Assembly: GCF_017643475.1 (NCBI RefSeq)
Contig: NZ_JAEPNI010000002.1
Span: 186,001 to 250,000, forward strand
Direction: 5' to 3'
Source of the DNA: Maricaulis sp.
Lineage (GTDB): Bacteria > Pseudomonadota > Alphaproteobacteria > Caulobacterales > Maricaulaceae
Length of the DNA: 64,000 nucleotides
Shown here: one piece after another, positions 26,568-33,955 of the stretch
Layout of the letters: the number at the start of each line of letters is the position of its first letter
How positions within the stretch are numbered: position 1 is the stretch's first letter
The notes under the pieces: generated by a model
Told to the model about the DNA's origin: nothing
Databases searched by the model: none
The model's input: only the letters and a program-made list of their open reading frames with translations
Position numbers and translations under genes: made by a program

Positions 26568-26892
26568 TCATCGTCTCTCGACTTTGTTGTTCAGCCTCGA
26601 TGGCCTTGGCCATGGCGGTAATGCCGGCAGCCAGGCGCGCAGCTTCGGCGGGCGATCCCAGCATGAGTTCGGCATCTGCCCGCGCCACCAGGCGCTGCAG
26701 GGCCACTTCACGCAGGGCGCGCCATTGATCCTCGTCCAGGGCGGCCAGGCGGCGCATGCAGCGGGCCGTCCAGTTCTTTGAACGGCCAGCCTCCCGGGCC
26801 ACGGCCTCAAGCGAGGCACCGCCCTGGTATTTGCGGAAAAAGGGGAACCAGTCCGCATTGTCGCGGAAGCGTCTGTCGGTTTTTCTGGGCAT
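26305..26892 (-). CDS. GTA small terminase-like protein (g1-like) with an unusually long open frame
   Basis: A 195 aa frame. The first ~110 residues look real: a basic N-terminus (MPRKTDRRFRDN), a helix-turn-helix-like stretch (A-S-L-E-A-V-A-R-E-A-G-R-S-K-N-W) and a helical Ala/Arg/Glu-rich region, as expected of a small terminase that recruits DNA. The last ~60 residues turn Pro/Gly/Arg-rich, resembling a shadow of the terminase large-subunit gene, which overlaps it by 263 bases. Either the protein truly has this tail or its stop has been lost. It is the first gene of the GTA cluster. Confidence 0.72.
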   Translation of the reverse strand: MPRKTDRRFRDNADWFPFFRKYQGGASLEAVAREAGRSKNWTARCMRRLAALDEDQWRALREVALQRLVARADAELMLGSPAEAARLAAGITAMAKAIEAEQQSRETMSDNTQDDTTDPGDHQALRREVRRKYIERALVFRRAARLEKGRGCDPVRPPHAGAGLEPAREPDPPGRGVAHLAVPGRPRSGQDPGGG

Positions 26893-26897
26893 AGCGA

Positions 26898-26903
26898 TTT
26901 ATA
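26898..26903 (-). promoter_or_regulatory. Candidate -10 box of the GTA operon, leaderless start
   Basis: On the minus strand TATAAA lies five bases before the ATG of the first GTA gene, so a transcript from it would begin at or next to the start codon. There is no convincing Shine-Dalgarno sequence and no clear -35 box, which would suit an activator-dependent promoter. A GTCAC/GTGAC inverted repeat with a 7-base spacer lies further upstream (26952-26968). Evidence is by pattern only. Confidence 0.35.
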
Positions 26904-27007
26904 CCCCGCGGCTGCATGCCCGGGATTGTTTCGCAGATGAAATTGAAAAACGTCACATTCTCAGTGACCTGCCCCCGTGTCGCAACGGGATTGGCCCCGC
27001 ACTATCC

Positions 27008-27349
27008 TCAGGCAGCAGAGCCCAGGTCCAGCTTGCGGCCGGTGAGGGAGAGTTTGGAAATCTCGGCCATGGCGCGGGACGCGTTGACGAACTGGAGCTC
27101 CATGCCCTTGTTCACAACGGTATCGTGCAGGACCATCAACAGGCCCAGCGTGGTGACATCGGCGCGGCCGAGCTTTTTCAGATCGAGACGCACACGTTCG
27201 GCATCGCTTTTCTCGATCATCTCGATGAGGGATTTGAAGCTCTGGTGCTCCTTGAAGGCCAGCTGACCTTCCAGTTCGATCACCAAGGCATCTCCGTCAC
27301 GCCGCGTCGTCTGGCGCAGCTCGGTCGTCTTCGCTGTATTTGTCGACAT
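27008..27349 (-). CDS. STAS-domain protein (anti-sigma factor antagonist-like)
   Basis: A 113 aa single-domain protein with a STAS fold: V-I-E-L-E-G-Q-L-A-F (beta strand), R-L-D-L-K-K-L-G-R-A-D-V-T-T-L-G (the loop where anti-anti-sigma factors carry the phosphorylated Ser/Thr; here D-V-T-T-L), then helical G-L-L-M-V-L-H. A partner anti-sigma kinase is not in the window. It lies 115 bases upstream of the GTA cluster on the same strand; a link to GTA control is possible but unproven. Confidence 0.8.
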   Translation of the reverse strand: MSTNTAKTTELRQTTRRDGDALVIELEGQLAFKEHQSFKSLIEMIEKSDAERVRLDLKKLGRADVTTLGLLMVLHDTVVNKGMELQFVNASRAMAEISKLSLTGRKLDLGSAA

Positions 27350-27480
27350 GCCCGTGTCTTACCCTGCACTGGCGCCGCAAGATCCGCCCCCCAAAGGCGA
27401 TATCTGTCTCACGCTCGTGAACTGGAGACGGAGAAATATCCCATTTGTCTCCAATTTTATACAATATCCAGCTTGTTTAG
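27350..27480. other. Intergenic gap between STAS gene and the 27481 promoter
   Basis: This is the first part of a 311-base gene-free stretch between divergent genes. It turns from GC-rich to AT-rich at about 27430. A GGAGAC/GTCTCC inverted repeat with a long loop (about 27423-27451) followed by a short T-run is weakly terminator-like. I see no gene here. Confidence 0.4.
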
Positions 27481-27510
27481 TTAAAATTCGGTGCACCGAT
27501 ATAGTATAAT
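27481..27510 (+). promoter_or_regulatory. Putative promoter with palindromic operator upstream of the secreted FG-GAP-like gene
   Basis: A perfect TATAAT (27505-27510) is preceded, after 18 bases, by TTAAAA (27481-27486). The spacer contains the perfect 10-bp palindrome CGGTGCACCG (27490-27499), well placed for a repressor. The surrounding DNA is the most AT-rich of the region. The downstream gene starts at 27661, leaving an untranslated leader of about 145 bases in which I see no clear structure. Confidence 0.5.
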
Positions 27511-27660
27511 ATAAGTATGCTCTTTGTTCGCCGATAGCAGCAACAAGCATTGCACCAACTATACTGAGCATCCCTCGGCCAGACCTTTCGTTTCGCGAGA
27601 ACAACTCGCTTGCATCCGCCCGATGCCTCTGGATGATAGCGACTGGGATGGGGGAAATTC

Positions 27661-28686
27661 ATGTTGGCGTTTTGGGTTCTGCTGGCCGCGCACGCCATGT
27701 CGTCGGCTAACCAGCTGAGCGATCTGCCTGAAGTTGAGATTCGTGAGGAAATCGTCGGGGATTTCGATAATGACGGTACGCAGGATATCGTCCGGCTGAC
27801 TATGGACGATGAGGGCTGGGTCCGGATCACGGCAGAGCTTTCATCCGCCGGCCTTGTCGAAATCCATTCAGACCACCGATCGAGTGGCAGCGGGCTTGGC
27901 ATTGAGACGAGCGAAGACGGGCTGATCCGCTATCACTACAGCAGCAATGTCGCCAGCCGCGGAAACTGGGCCAATGCTGATACGCTCGAGTATCGCGGTG
28001 ACGCCTTCTATATCGTCCATCGCACGACAAGCTGGCGTGATGGCAATAACCCGTCCAACCGGGGCGAGTGCGACTTCGACCTGCGGACCGGCGAAGGCGT
28101 TCGCAACGGCGTTGAAGTCAGCGCAGATATCGAACCGAGGCGATGGAGCCCATCGACCGCTTCAGGAGATCTCGTCAGCGCGGCGTGCCGCGAATTCGTG
28201 CAGGACGATGTCGTGCTGTCAGGCGGTTTCGACGGAGACGGCAGTGATGACCGTGTCACGCTGGACGGTGGAAGCTTTGCGGCAAGCCTGACAATTGAGA
28301 CGAGCAGGAATGATCCCCAACGCTATTCACCCATGTTCATCGGGTCTGGGCACGAGATGGCGCTGACGTCGCACGGCTCGATCCAGGTGAGCTGGTGGCA
28401 TTCGTTCGGGCCTGTCAACCACGCTCCGATGACAGCGACGATCGCCTATCGCGATGGTGCATTCCGCGTGGCCGGTCTGACCCGCGAGGCGATGCAGGTC
28501 GGATATCCGGTGACGGTTATCCCGCGCTGTGATGTGAACTTCCTGACCGGGCGGGGCGAAATGGGTGGTGAAAGCTTCACCACCGATCTGCCGGCCATTA
28601 CCCTGGAACAGATGGCTGCTCACGCCCTTGAAACCGGTGAACTGGCCAATTACCCGCCGCAATGCGGTGGACCCGCGGAAGACTGA
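27661..28686 (+). CDS. Exported protein with Ca-binding/FG-GAP-like repeats, function unknown
   Basis: A 341 aa protein. A short signal peptide (MLAFWVLLAAHAMSSA) is followed by two EF-hand-like acidic loops: G-D-F-D-N-D-G-T-Q-D-I-V (about residue 37) and G-G-F-D-G-D-G-S-D-D-R-V (about 180), each starting a beta-rich half, as in FG-GAP/VCBS-type repeats. So the protein looks like a tandem duplication of a ~150-residue domain. The start has GGGGGA six bases upstream. It stands alone, convergent with the next minus-strand gene. I do not recognise a family. Confidence 0.72.
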   Translation: MLAFWVLLAAHAMSSANQLSDLPEVEIREEIVGDFDNDGTQDIVRLTMDDEGWVRITAELSSAGLVEIHSDHRSSGSGLGIETSEDGLIRYHYSSNVASRGNWANADTLEYRGDAFYIVHRTTSWRDGNNPSNRGECDFDLRTGEGVRNGVEVSADIEPRRWSPSTASGDLVSAACREFVQDDVVLSGGFDGDGSDDRVTLDGGSFAASLTIETSRNDPQRYSPMFIGSGHEMALTSHGSIQVSWWHSFGPVNHAPMTATIAYRDGAFRVAGLTREAMQVGYPVTVIPRCDVNFLTGRGEMGGESFTTDLPAITLEQMAAHALETGELANYPPQCGGPAED

Positions 28687-28704
28687 GCCCGGGCGCGCCG
28701 GCGC

Positions 28705-29163
28705 CTAGTCCTCATCGCCTTCGCCGGGCCATTCCACGATGTGTTTGTCCCACTCGATCTCGCCGGAGAAACTCTCCTCCGAGCGCACCTGGTTGATAAC
28801 CGACATGCCGGCCTTGTGCGTGCTGTCCGGATCGCCGGTGACCAGCGGATGCCAGTCGTAAAGATCCTTGCCCTCGGCCAGCAGGCGATAGGCACAGGTC
28901 TTCGGGATCCAGGGCAATTCGTGCACGCTGGTCGGGGTCAGCACAACGCAATCGGGGACCACGGTCTTGCGCAGCTCGTACTGCTTGCAGCGGCAGGTCG
29001 TCGGGTTGAACAATTTGCAGCTGACATCGGTTTCCAGACGCAGGCCCGTATCCTCGTCTTCCAGCTTGATCAGACAGCATTTTCCGCAGCCATCACAAAG
29101 AGATTCCCATTCATCACGGGTCATCTCTGATAGAGTTTTCATCTTCCAGAAAGGCAAGGACAT
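28705..29163 (-). CDS. YcgN/UPF0260 cysteine-cluster protein
   Basis: A 152 aa protein with the zinc- or iron-binding cysteine pattern of UPF0260 (YkgJ family): C-D-G-C-G-K-C-C (about residues 23-30), C-K-L-F and C-R-C near 49-59, and further Cys at D-C-V-V and T-C-A-Y. The function of the family is unknown. The open frame runs to 29580, but that extension is antisense to the penicillin-binding protein gene; [11 protein letters not shown] at 29163 matches the usual N-terminus. It lies tail to tail with the secreted orphan. Confidence 0.88.
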   Translation of the reverse strand: MSLPFWKMKTLSEMTRDEWESLCDGCGKCCLIKLEDEDTGLRLETDVSCKLFNPTTCRCKQYELRKTVVPDCVVLTPTSVHELPWIPKTCAYRLLAEGKDLYDWHPLVTGDPDSTHKAGMSVINQVRSEESFSGEIEWDKHIVEWPGEGDED

Positions 29164-29235
29164 GGATATCGCCTGAATTTGGCCCTTTTCTCGGGGCCTT
29201 AGGTCACACACACGAAATATGTGGGGACGTATAAC

Positions 29236-31215
29236 ATGATCATGGAGCCGTTTCGCGCGGATCACATGATGGAAAGGCAGCGCCGCGAGCGCCGCAACCG
29301 CCTGATCGCAGGCGGGGTGACGGCATTTGTGCTGCTGTTCGGCGTCCTTTTCTCCGGCGGGCTCTGGCACTGGGCCTTCCATGACCTGCCTGATGCACCG
29401 GCCTCGGCCTCCGAATTGTGGATCACCCGGCGGGAGCCGTCTGTCACCCTGCAGGACATGAACGGTGACGTGCTCGCCGTGCGCGGACCGCTCTATGCGC
29501 GGGCTGTGGGCCTGGACACCCTGCCTGAACATGTGCCCCAGGCCTTCCTCGCCATCGAGGACCAGCGCTTTTACGAACATGACGGGGTCGACCGTCGCGG
29601 CGTGATGCGCGCCCTGTGGCGGAATTTCCAGGCCGGGCGCAGCGTTCAGGGCGGCTCGACCATCACCATGCAGCTGGTGAAGAACCTGATCCTGTCACCG
29701 GAACGTCGCCTGCGCCGCAAGCTGCAGGAGATCCGCCTGGCGATGGCGCTGGAGCGCAATCTCACCAAGACCGAGATCCTGGAGCTTTATCTCAACCGCA
29801 TCTATCTCGGCGCCCGTGCCTTTGGCGTCGAAGCTGCCAGCCAGCGCTATTTCGGCAAGTCCGCGACCGAGCTTACCCTGCAAGAAGCCGCCCTGCTGGC
29901 CGCCCTGCCCAAAGCGCCCTCGCGGCTCGACCCGACCGTCAATCTGGAAGCTGCCCAGGCCCGCGCAGCAACAGTCCTCGACGCCATGCTGGATGCCGGT
30001 TTTATCGACCAGGCGGCGCATGATGACGCGATCGCCAATCCGGCGGTTCCGGTCGAGCCCGATATCGACCCGCAGGCCGGTGTGACCTGGGGCCATGTGT
30101 TTGACTATGCCGTGGTGGAAGCGGAACGCCTGCTGGGGCCGGAAAACATTCCCGACCTGGTCATCCGCACGACCATTGATCCGGACCTGACCCTGGCGGC
30201 CCACCGGGCTGCAGACGGCGTGCTGGGCAATGATGGTTCAGGTCAGGGCGCCAGCGAGGCGGCCATCGTATTGCTTGCCCAGGACGGGGCGATCCGCGCC
30301 TTTCATGGTGGCCGCGACTATCTGGACAGCCAGTTCAACCGCGCCCTCCAGGCCCAGCGCCAGCCGGGCTCGGCCTTCAAGCCCATCGTCTTTATCGCCG
30401 CGCTGGAAGCGGGATATGCCCCCTCCACCGCAGTGTGGGACGAACCGGTCGATCTGGAAGGCTGGACGCCACAGAATTTCTCCGGAAACTATCGCGGCCT
30501 GGTCACCCTGCAGGAAGCGCTCAAACGCTCCATCAACACGGTCGCCGCCCAGATCGGCGACGAGCTGGGAATCGAGCGTATCGTTGAGGTCGGCCATCGC
30601 CTGGGCATCCGCTCCAACCTGCCCGCCCTGCCCTCGATCGCGCTGGGTGCAGCAGAAGCCAATCTGCTGGAACTGACCGCGGCCTATTCCGTGTTCCCGC
30701 GCAATGGCCAGCGCTTCGATCCGTACTTCGTGACCTCGATCTCCAATTCCCGCGGCGACGTCTTGTACGAACACACCGAGCTTGAAGGCGAACAGGTCGT
30801 CACCCGCGATGTCGCCCAGCACATGTCGACCATGTTGCAGGATGTGGTGCTGACCGGGACCGGCCGCCGCGCGGCCCTGCCGGACCGTTCCGTGGGCGGC
30901 AAGACCGGCACCAGCCAGTCCTTCCGCGATGCCTGGTTTATCGGTTTCACCGAGGATTACACGGCCGGTGTCTGGGTCGGCAATGATGACGACAGCCCGA
31001 TGCAGAATGTCACCGGTGGCGGCCTGCCGGCCCAGATCTGGCAGGCCTTCATGACGGATGTGCACGCGAACCTTCCGCCACGCGATCTCAGCGCTTCTGC
31101 ACCGCGTACACGCTCGGAACGGGAAGAGCGCCTGGCGGCCTTCTATTCCGAGCTGTCAGGGGCTTTCGAGGCGTTGCTGGAACCCTCCTCCGAGGACGCG
31201 TCCAACGAGCGCTGA
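29236..31215 (+). CDS. Class A penicillin-binding protein (glycosyltransferase/transpeptidase)
   Basis: A bifunctional peptidoglycan synthase of about 659 aa. A cytoplasmic basic tail and a membrane helix (about residues 25-45) are followed by a GT51 domain with E-D-Q-R-F-Y-E-H and Q-G-G-S-T-I-T-M-Q, and then a transpeptidase domain with active Ser in S-A-F-K, S-I-N and K-T-G-T. The set is complete. It is shorter than typical PBP1a because it lacks a long OB insertion. I chose the ATG at 29236, eight bases after GGGGA, rather than the GTG at 29221. Its last 73 bases overlap the channel gene on the other strand. Confidence 0.92.
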   Translation: MIMEPFRADHMMERQRRERRNRLIAGGVTAFVLLFGVLFSGGLWHWAFHDLPDAPASASELWITRREPSVTLQDMNGDVLAVRGPLYARAVGLDTLPEHVPQAFLAIEDQRFYEHDGVDRRGVMRALWRNFQAGRSVQGGSTITMQLVKNLILSPERRLRRKLQEIRLAMALERNLTKTEILELYLNRIYLGARAFGVEAASQRYFGKSATELTLQEAALLAALPKAPSRLDPTVNLEAAQARAATVLDAMLDAGFIDQAAHDDAIANPAVPVEPDIDPQAGVTWGHVFDYAVVEAERLLGPENIPDLVIRTTIDPDLTLAAHRAADGVLGNDGSGQGASEAAIVLLAQDGAIRAFHGGRDYLDSQFNRALQAQRQPGSAFKPIVFIAALEAGYAPSTAVWDEPVDLEGWTPQNFSGNYRGLVTLQEALKRSINTVAAQIGDELGIERIVEVGHRLGIRSNLPALPSIALGAAEANLLELTAAYSVFPRNGQRFDPYFVTSISNSRGDVLYEHTELEGEQVVTRDVAQHMSTMLQDVVLTGTGRRAALPDRSVGGKTGTSQSFRDAWFIGFTEDYTAGVWVGNDDDSPMQNVTGGGLPAQIWQAFMTDVHANLPPRDLSASAPRTRSEREERLAAFYSELSGAFEALLEPSSEDASNER

Positions 31216-32018
31216 AGCATGCCGCCCAGCTGGCGGATTTCCGCCCGCAATTCCGAGATCTCGCGATGCAGTTCAGCCCGGTCAGCCTGGGCTTCCTCGT
31301 CGCGCGCATCCTCATCGTCGAAATGCTTGGCCTGCAGGCTGTCCACGATAATGGCGATGAACAGGTTGAGGACGGCGAAACTGGTCAGGACGATGAAAAT
31401 CAGGAAAAACGACCAGGCCCAGGGATGGTGTTCACGCACCGGGTTCTGAACCTCGGTCGCCCAGCCTTCCAGCGTCATCACCTGGAACAGGGTGATCGCG
31501 CTTTCGCCCAGCGTTCCGAACAATTCCGGATTGCTTTCGGCAAAGAGCTTCGCCGCCATGACCGAGGAGACATAGAAGATCAGCGCCAGCACGGCGATGA
31601 CCGAGCTCATGCCCGGGATCGCCCGCAACAGGGCTTCCACGACCTTGCGCATTTCCGGCATCACCGAGAACAGGCGGAAGGCCCGCAGGATGCGCAGCGA
31701 CCGCAGGACCGCAAAACCGCCGGCATCCGGCATGATGGAAACACCGATCACGATCAGGTCGAACCAGTTCCAGCCCGACATGAAGAAGCGATGGCGATAG
31801 GCAATCAGCTTGAGAAAGATCTCGAACACAAACACCGAGACCACGATGCGATCAACGATCGGCAGAACCGTGGTGAACCAGAGCCCCTCATAGGGGTAAG
31901 TCTCCAGCCCCAGCGTGATCGCATTCAGGACGATCAGTCCGAGAATGAAATTCCTGAAGCCCGCGCTTTCGATAAACGCGATCAGCCGATTGGTAAAACT
32001 GTCCTGAGTGCGCTGCAT
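31143..32018 (-). CDS. Bacterial voltage-gated sodium channel (NavBac/NaChBac type)
   Basis: A 291 aa single-domain channel that works as a tetramer. Six membrane segments are visible: S1-S3 (about residues 15-110), S4 with regularly spaced Arg (L-R-S-L-R-I-L-R-A-F-R), S5, a pore loop with selectivity sequence T-L-E-G-W-A, and S6 (F-A-V-L-N-L-F-I-A-I-I). The filter Glu (T-L-E-x-W) marks Na+ selectivity. A C-terminal coiled coil (about 240-285) is typical. I chose the ATG at 32018 with GAGGGG upstream; the ATG at 32042 is too close to its G-rich string. Confidence 0.9.
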   Translation of the reverse strand: MQRTQDSFTNRLIAFIESAGFRNFILGLIVLNAITLGLETYPYEGLWFTTVLPIVDRIVVSVFVFEIFLKLIAYRHRFFMSGWNWFDLIVIGVSIMPDAGGFAVLRSLRILRAFRLFSVMPEMRKVVEALLRAIPGMSSVIAVLALIFYVSSVMAAKLFAESNPELFGTLGESAITLFQVMTLEGWATEVQNPVREHHPWAWSFFLIFIVLTSFAVLNLFIAIIVDSLQAKHFDDEDARDEEAQADRAELHREISELRAEIRQLGGMLQRSLDASSEEGSSNASKAPDSSE

Positions 32019-32109
32019 GTCTGCCCCTCGCTTGCGCGCCATCCCCTATCGCCGGAATTGTACAAATTCAACGGTGATTTGAAGGAATTATTAGCGCACT
32101 GGGACAAGA

Positions 32110-32499
32110 ATGCGGCAAATGAGGATTTTCCTGACGCTTTTTCTTGTTTTCACACAGATTTCCGCGCCGCTTGCAGCGCAGGATGTGATGGAGGGCTATG
32201 AGCGTACAGGATCGATCTACGAACGACTGGATATTGGCACCCGGTCCGCCGACCGCTGCGCCGCCCTGTGTGATGGCGACATGGCCTGCCAGTCCTGGGT
32301 CTGGGCCCGTCCGGGCCTGTATGGCGACAACGCCCAGTGCGCCCTTCTGTCCTCCCCTCCGACACCGCGCCTGGCGCCGGGCCGCGTGACCGGTCTCAGC
32401 CAGGTTCTGCGTGAACGTATCGAGGCGGCCTATGAACGCCCGCTAACAGAGCGCGAGATCGAGGCCCTGCGTGCGGTTGATGACGGCCCGCAGCGCTGA
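32110..32499 (+). CDS. Exported PAN/apple-domain protein
   Basis: A 129 aa protein with a signal peptide (MRQMRIFLTLFLVFTQ to A-A-Q-D) and a PAN/apple-like module: A-D-R-C-A-A-L-C-D-G-D-M-A-C-Q-S-W-V-W with a later Cys in Q-C-A-L-L. The cysteine pattern fits the disulfide core of the family. The C-terminal ~35 residues are helical. The partner is unknown. It stands divergent from the sodium channel gene with 91 bases between the chosen starts. Confidence 0.75.
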   Translation: MRQMRIFLTLFLVFTQISAPLAAQDVMEGYERTGSIYERLDIGTRSADRCAALCDGDMACQSWVWARPGLYGDNAQCALLSSPPTPRLAPGRVTGLSQVLRERIEAAYERPLTEREIEALRAVDDGPQR

Positions 32500-32590
32500 A
32501 CAGCGATTGTGCGCAATTTGAACGATCGCCCGTACGGTTTTTTTACGGGTCTGTGGGAGAGTGCCAAGGACTGGTGTCGAGGAGTGACCA

Positions 32591-33673
32591 ATGGCGGTCG
32601 TCAGCAAGTTGAACAATCTGGTCGATCTCGCCCGGGAGAAATCGTCGGAACGACGACGCACCCTGCTGCGGGAAGTGACCGATCTGTTCTTTGACGAACC
32701 ACCCGGCCGCGACACCGAAGTTTCCAAACAGTTTGACGATGTCCTCTCGGCCCTGGCCGAACAGACGGCCCAGGAAGCGCGGGCGGAATTGTCCGAGCGT
32801 TTCTCCGATTCCCCGCTGGCGCCGAAAGGCCTGGTGTTGAAACTGGCCCAGGATGCCATCGAGGTCGCCGCCCCCATCCTGGCCAAGTCGACCGTGCTGG
32901 AGGAAAAGGACCTGCTCTCCATCGCCGAGACCGGGGAACAGACCCACCTGAAAGCCATCTCCCAGCGGGAGACGGTTTCCGAGCGGATTTCCGACACGAT
33001 TGTCCGCCGCGGCGACGATCACACGGTGGCGACCCTGGTGCGCAATGAAGGCGCCAAGATTTCGCACCAGACCTTCGAGGCCGTCTCGGAACGTGCTGAA
33101 AATTCGGCGGTTCTGCAGGAACCCCTGGTCGAGCGCTCCGATACACCAAACGATATCCTTGCCGATCTGATGCTGACGGTGGAAAATCGCCTGCGCGATC
33201 GCATTGTTGAACGCTTTGACGAGGTTGACCCGTCAGTGCTGGAACAGGCCATGGAAGCGTCTCGCCAGCGCCTCGCTGCGCGTCTTGAAGAAGATCGGGA
33301 GATCGAGGAAGCGCGCAAATACATCCGCTCGCAACAGGTCCGCCGCCAGCTGAACGGAAGCCTGCTCGCCCGGCTTTTGCGCGAGCGCGAATTCATGCGT
33401 TTCCATGTCGGGTTTTCCGAGATGACCGGCGTCGACCTGGTGGCGGCCCGCCGGGCCATCGAACAGGACTGCATCGACCCGCTGGCCCTGATCTGCAAGG
33501 CTGCCGGTTTCGACAAGGCGCTGTTTGTGACCCTGGCTGTGCTGCGAAGCGCCGCCAATGCCGAAGCCTTCAACGACGCCAAGGAACTCGGCCGCCTCTA
33601 CGACAAGATCACCCTGGAAGACAGCGAACGCGCCATGCGCTTCTGGCGCATGCGCCGGGACGTGGCGGCTTAG
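32591..33673 (+). CDS. DUF2336 family protein
   Basis: A 360 aa soluble, largely helical HEAT-like protein of the DUF2336 family common in Caulobacterales and relatives, whose role is not established. It shows the family pattern of A-x-x-I-L-x-x-S/P-x-x-L-x-x-x-D-L-L-x-I (P-I-L-A-K-S-T-V-L-E-E-K-D-L-L) and A-L-I-C-K-A-A-G-F near the C-terminus. It has a GGAG ribosome binding site six bases before the ATG. A second member of the family lies at 58481-59569. Confidence 0.85.
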   Translation: MAVVSKLNNLVDLAREKSSERRRTLLREVTDLFFDEPPGRDTEVSKQFDDVLSALAEQTAQEARAELSERFSDSPLAPKGLVLKLAQDAIEVAAPILAKSTVLEEKDLLSIAETGEQTHLKAISQRETVSERISDTIVRRGDDHTVATLVRNEGAKISHQTFEAVSERAENSAVLQEPLVERSDTPNDILADLMLTVENRLRDRIVERFDEVDPSVLEQAMEASRQRLAARLEEDREIEEARKYIRSQQVRRQLNGSLLARLLREREFMRFHVGFSEMTGVDLVAARRAIEQDCIDPLALICKAAGFDKALFVTLAVLRSAANAEAFNDAKELGRLYDKITLEDSERAMRFWRMRRDVAA

Positions 33674-33705
33674 GGCCAAGGCACTCCGACAAGCAATATT
33701 GCGCT

Positions 33706-33880
33706 TATCCTCGCCCTTGATGGGCGAGGTGGATCCGCCGAAGCTTTAGCGCAGGCGGAGACGGAGTGGGTGCGCGCCAAAGGCGCAATCAAGAGTCTGT
33801 TATCGGCCCTGTCGGGCCGCACCCTATCCCCCTCCTTCGCTAAAGCTTCGGAGGGACCTTTCCCATCAAGGGAAAGGAGG
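33706..33880. repeat. Modular palindromic repeat, copy A (half 1 then half 2, inward)
   Basis: A two-part element in a convergent gap. Half 1 starts with a perfect 8-bp hairpin, loop TTGAT (33709-33729), then GAAGCTTTAGCG and GAGTGGGTGCGC. Half 2 carries a GGCCC/GGGCC hairpin (33805-33818), CGCACCCTATCCCCCTCC, the complement CGCTAAAGCTTC, and an 8-bp hairpin with loop ATCAA (33857-33877). The halves are imperfect inverted copies of each other. Related copies lie at 36106-36273 and 42612-42753. Confidence 0.85.
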
Positions 33881-33902
33881 GACAAAACGGCGCCCAGATC
33901 AA

Positions 33903-33936
33903 TGTCATCCCGACGCAATGATGGGCCGGGATGACA
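33903..33936. repeat. 10-bp inverted repeat (TGTCATCCCG hairpin)
   Basis: TGTCATCCCG (33903-33912) and CGGGATGACA (33927-33936) form a perfect 10-bp stem with a 14-base loop in the gap between two converging genes. It resembles the dispersed GTCATCCCG palindromes found in many alphaproteobacterial genomes. It could serve as a bidirectional transcription stop, although neither side has a T-run. Confidence 0.65.
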
Positions 33937-33955
33937 AAAACTCAGAGGAAAACGA

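Noticed and set aside
27477..27902. 141 aa minus-strand frame across the AT-rich promoter region
   Set aside because: It runs antisense into the start of the secreted gene and shows no coding-like composition.
32529..32549. CCCGTA...TACGGG hairpin with T-run after the PAN-domain gene
   Set aside because: The T-run is inside the loop, not after the stem, so it does not fit an intrinsic terminator.
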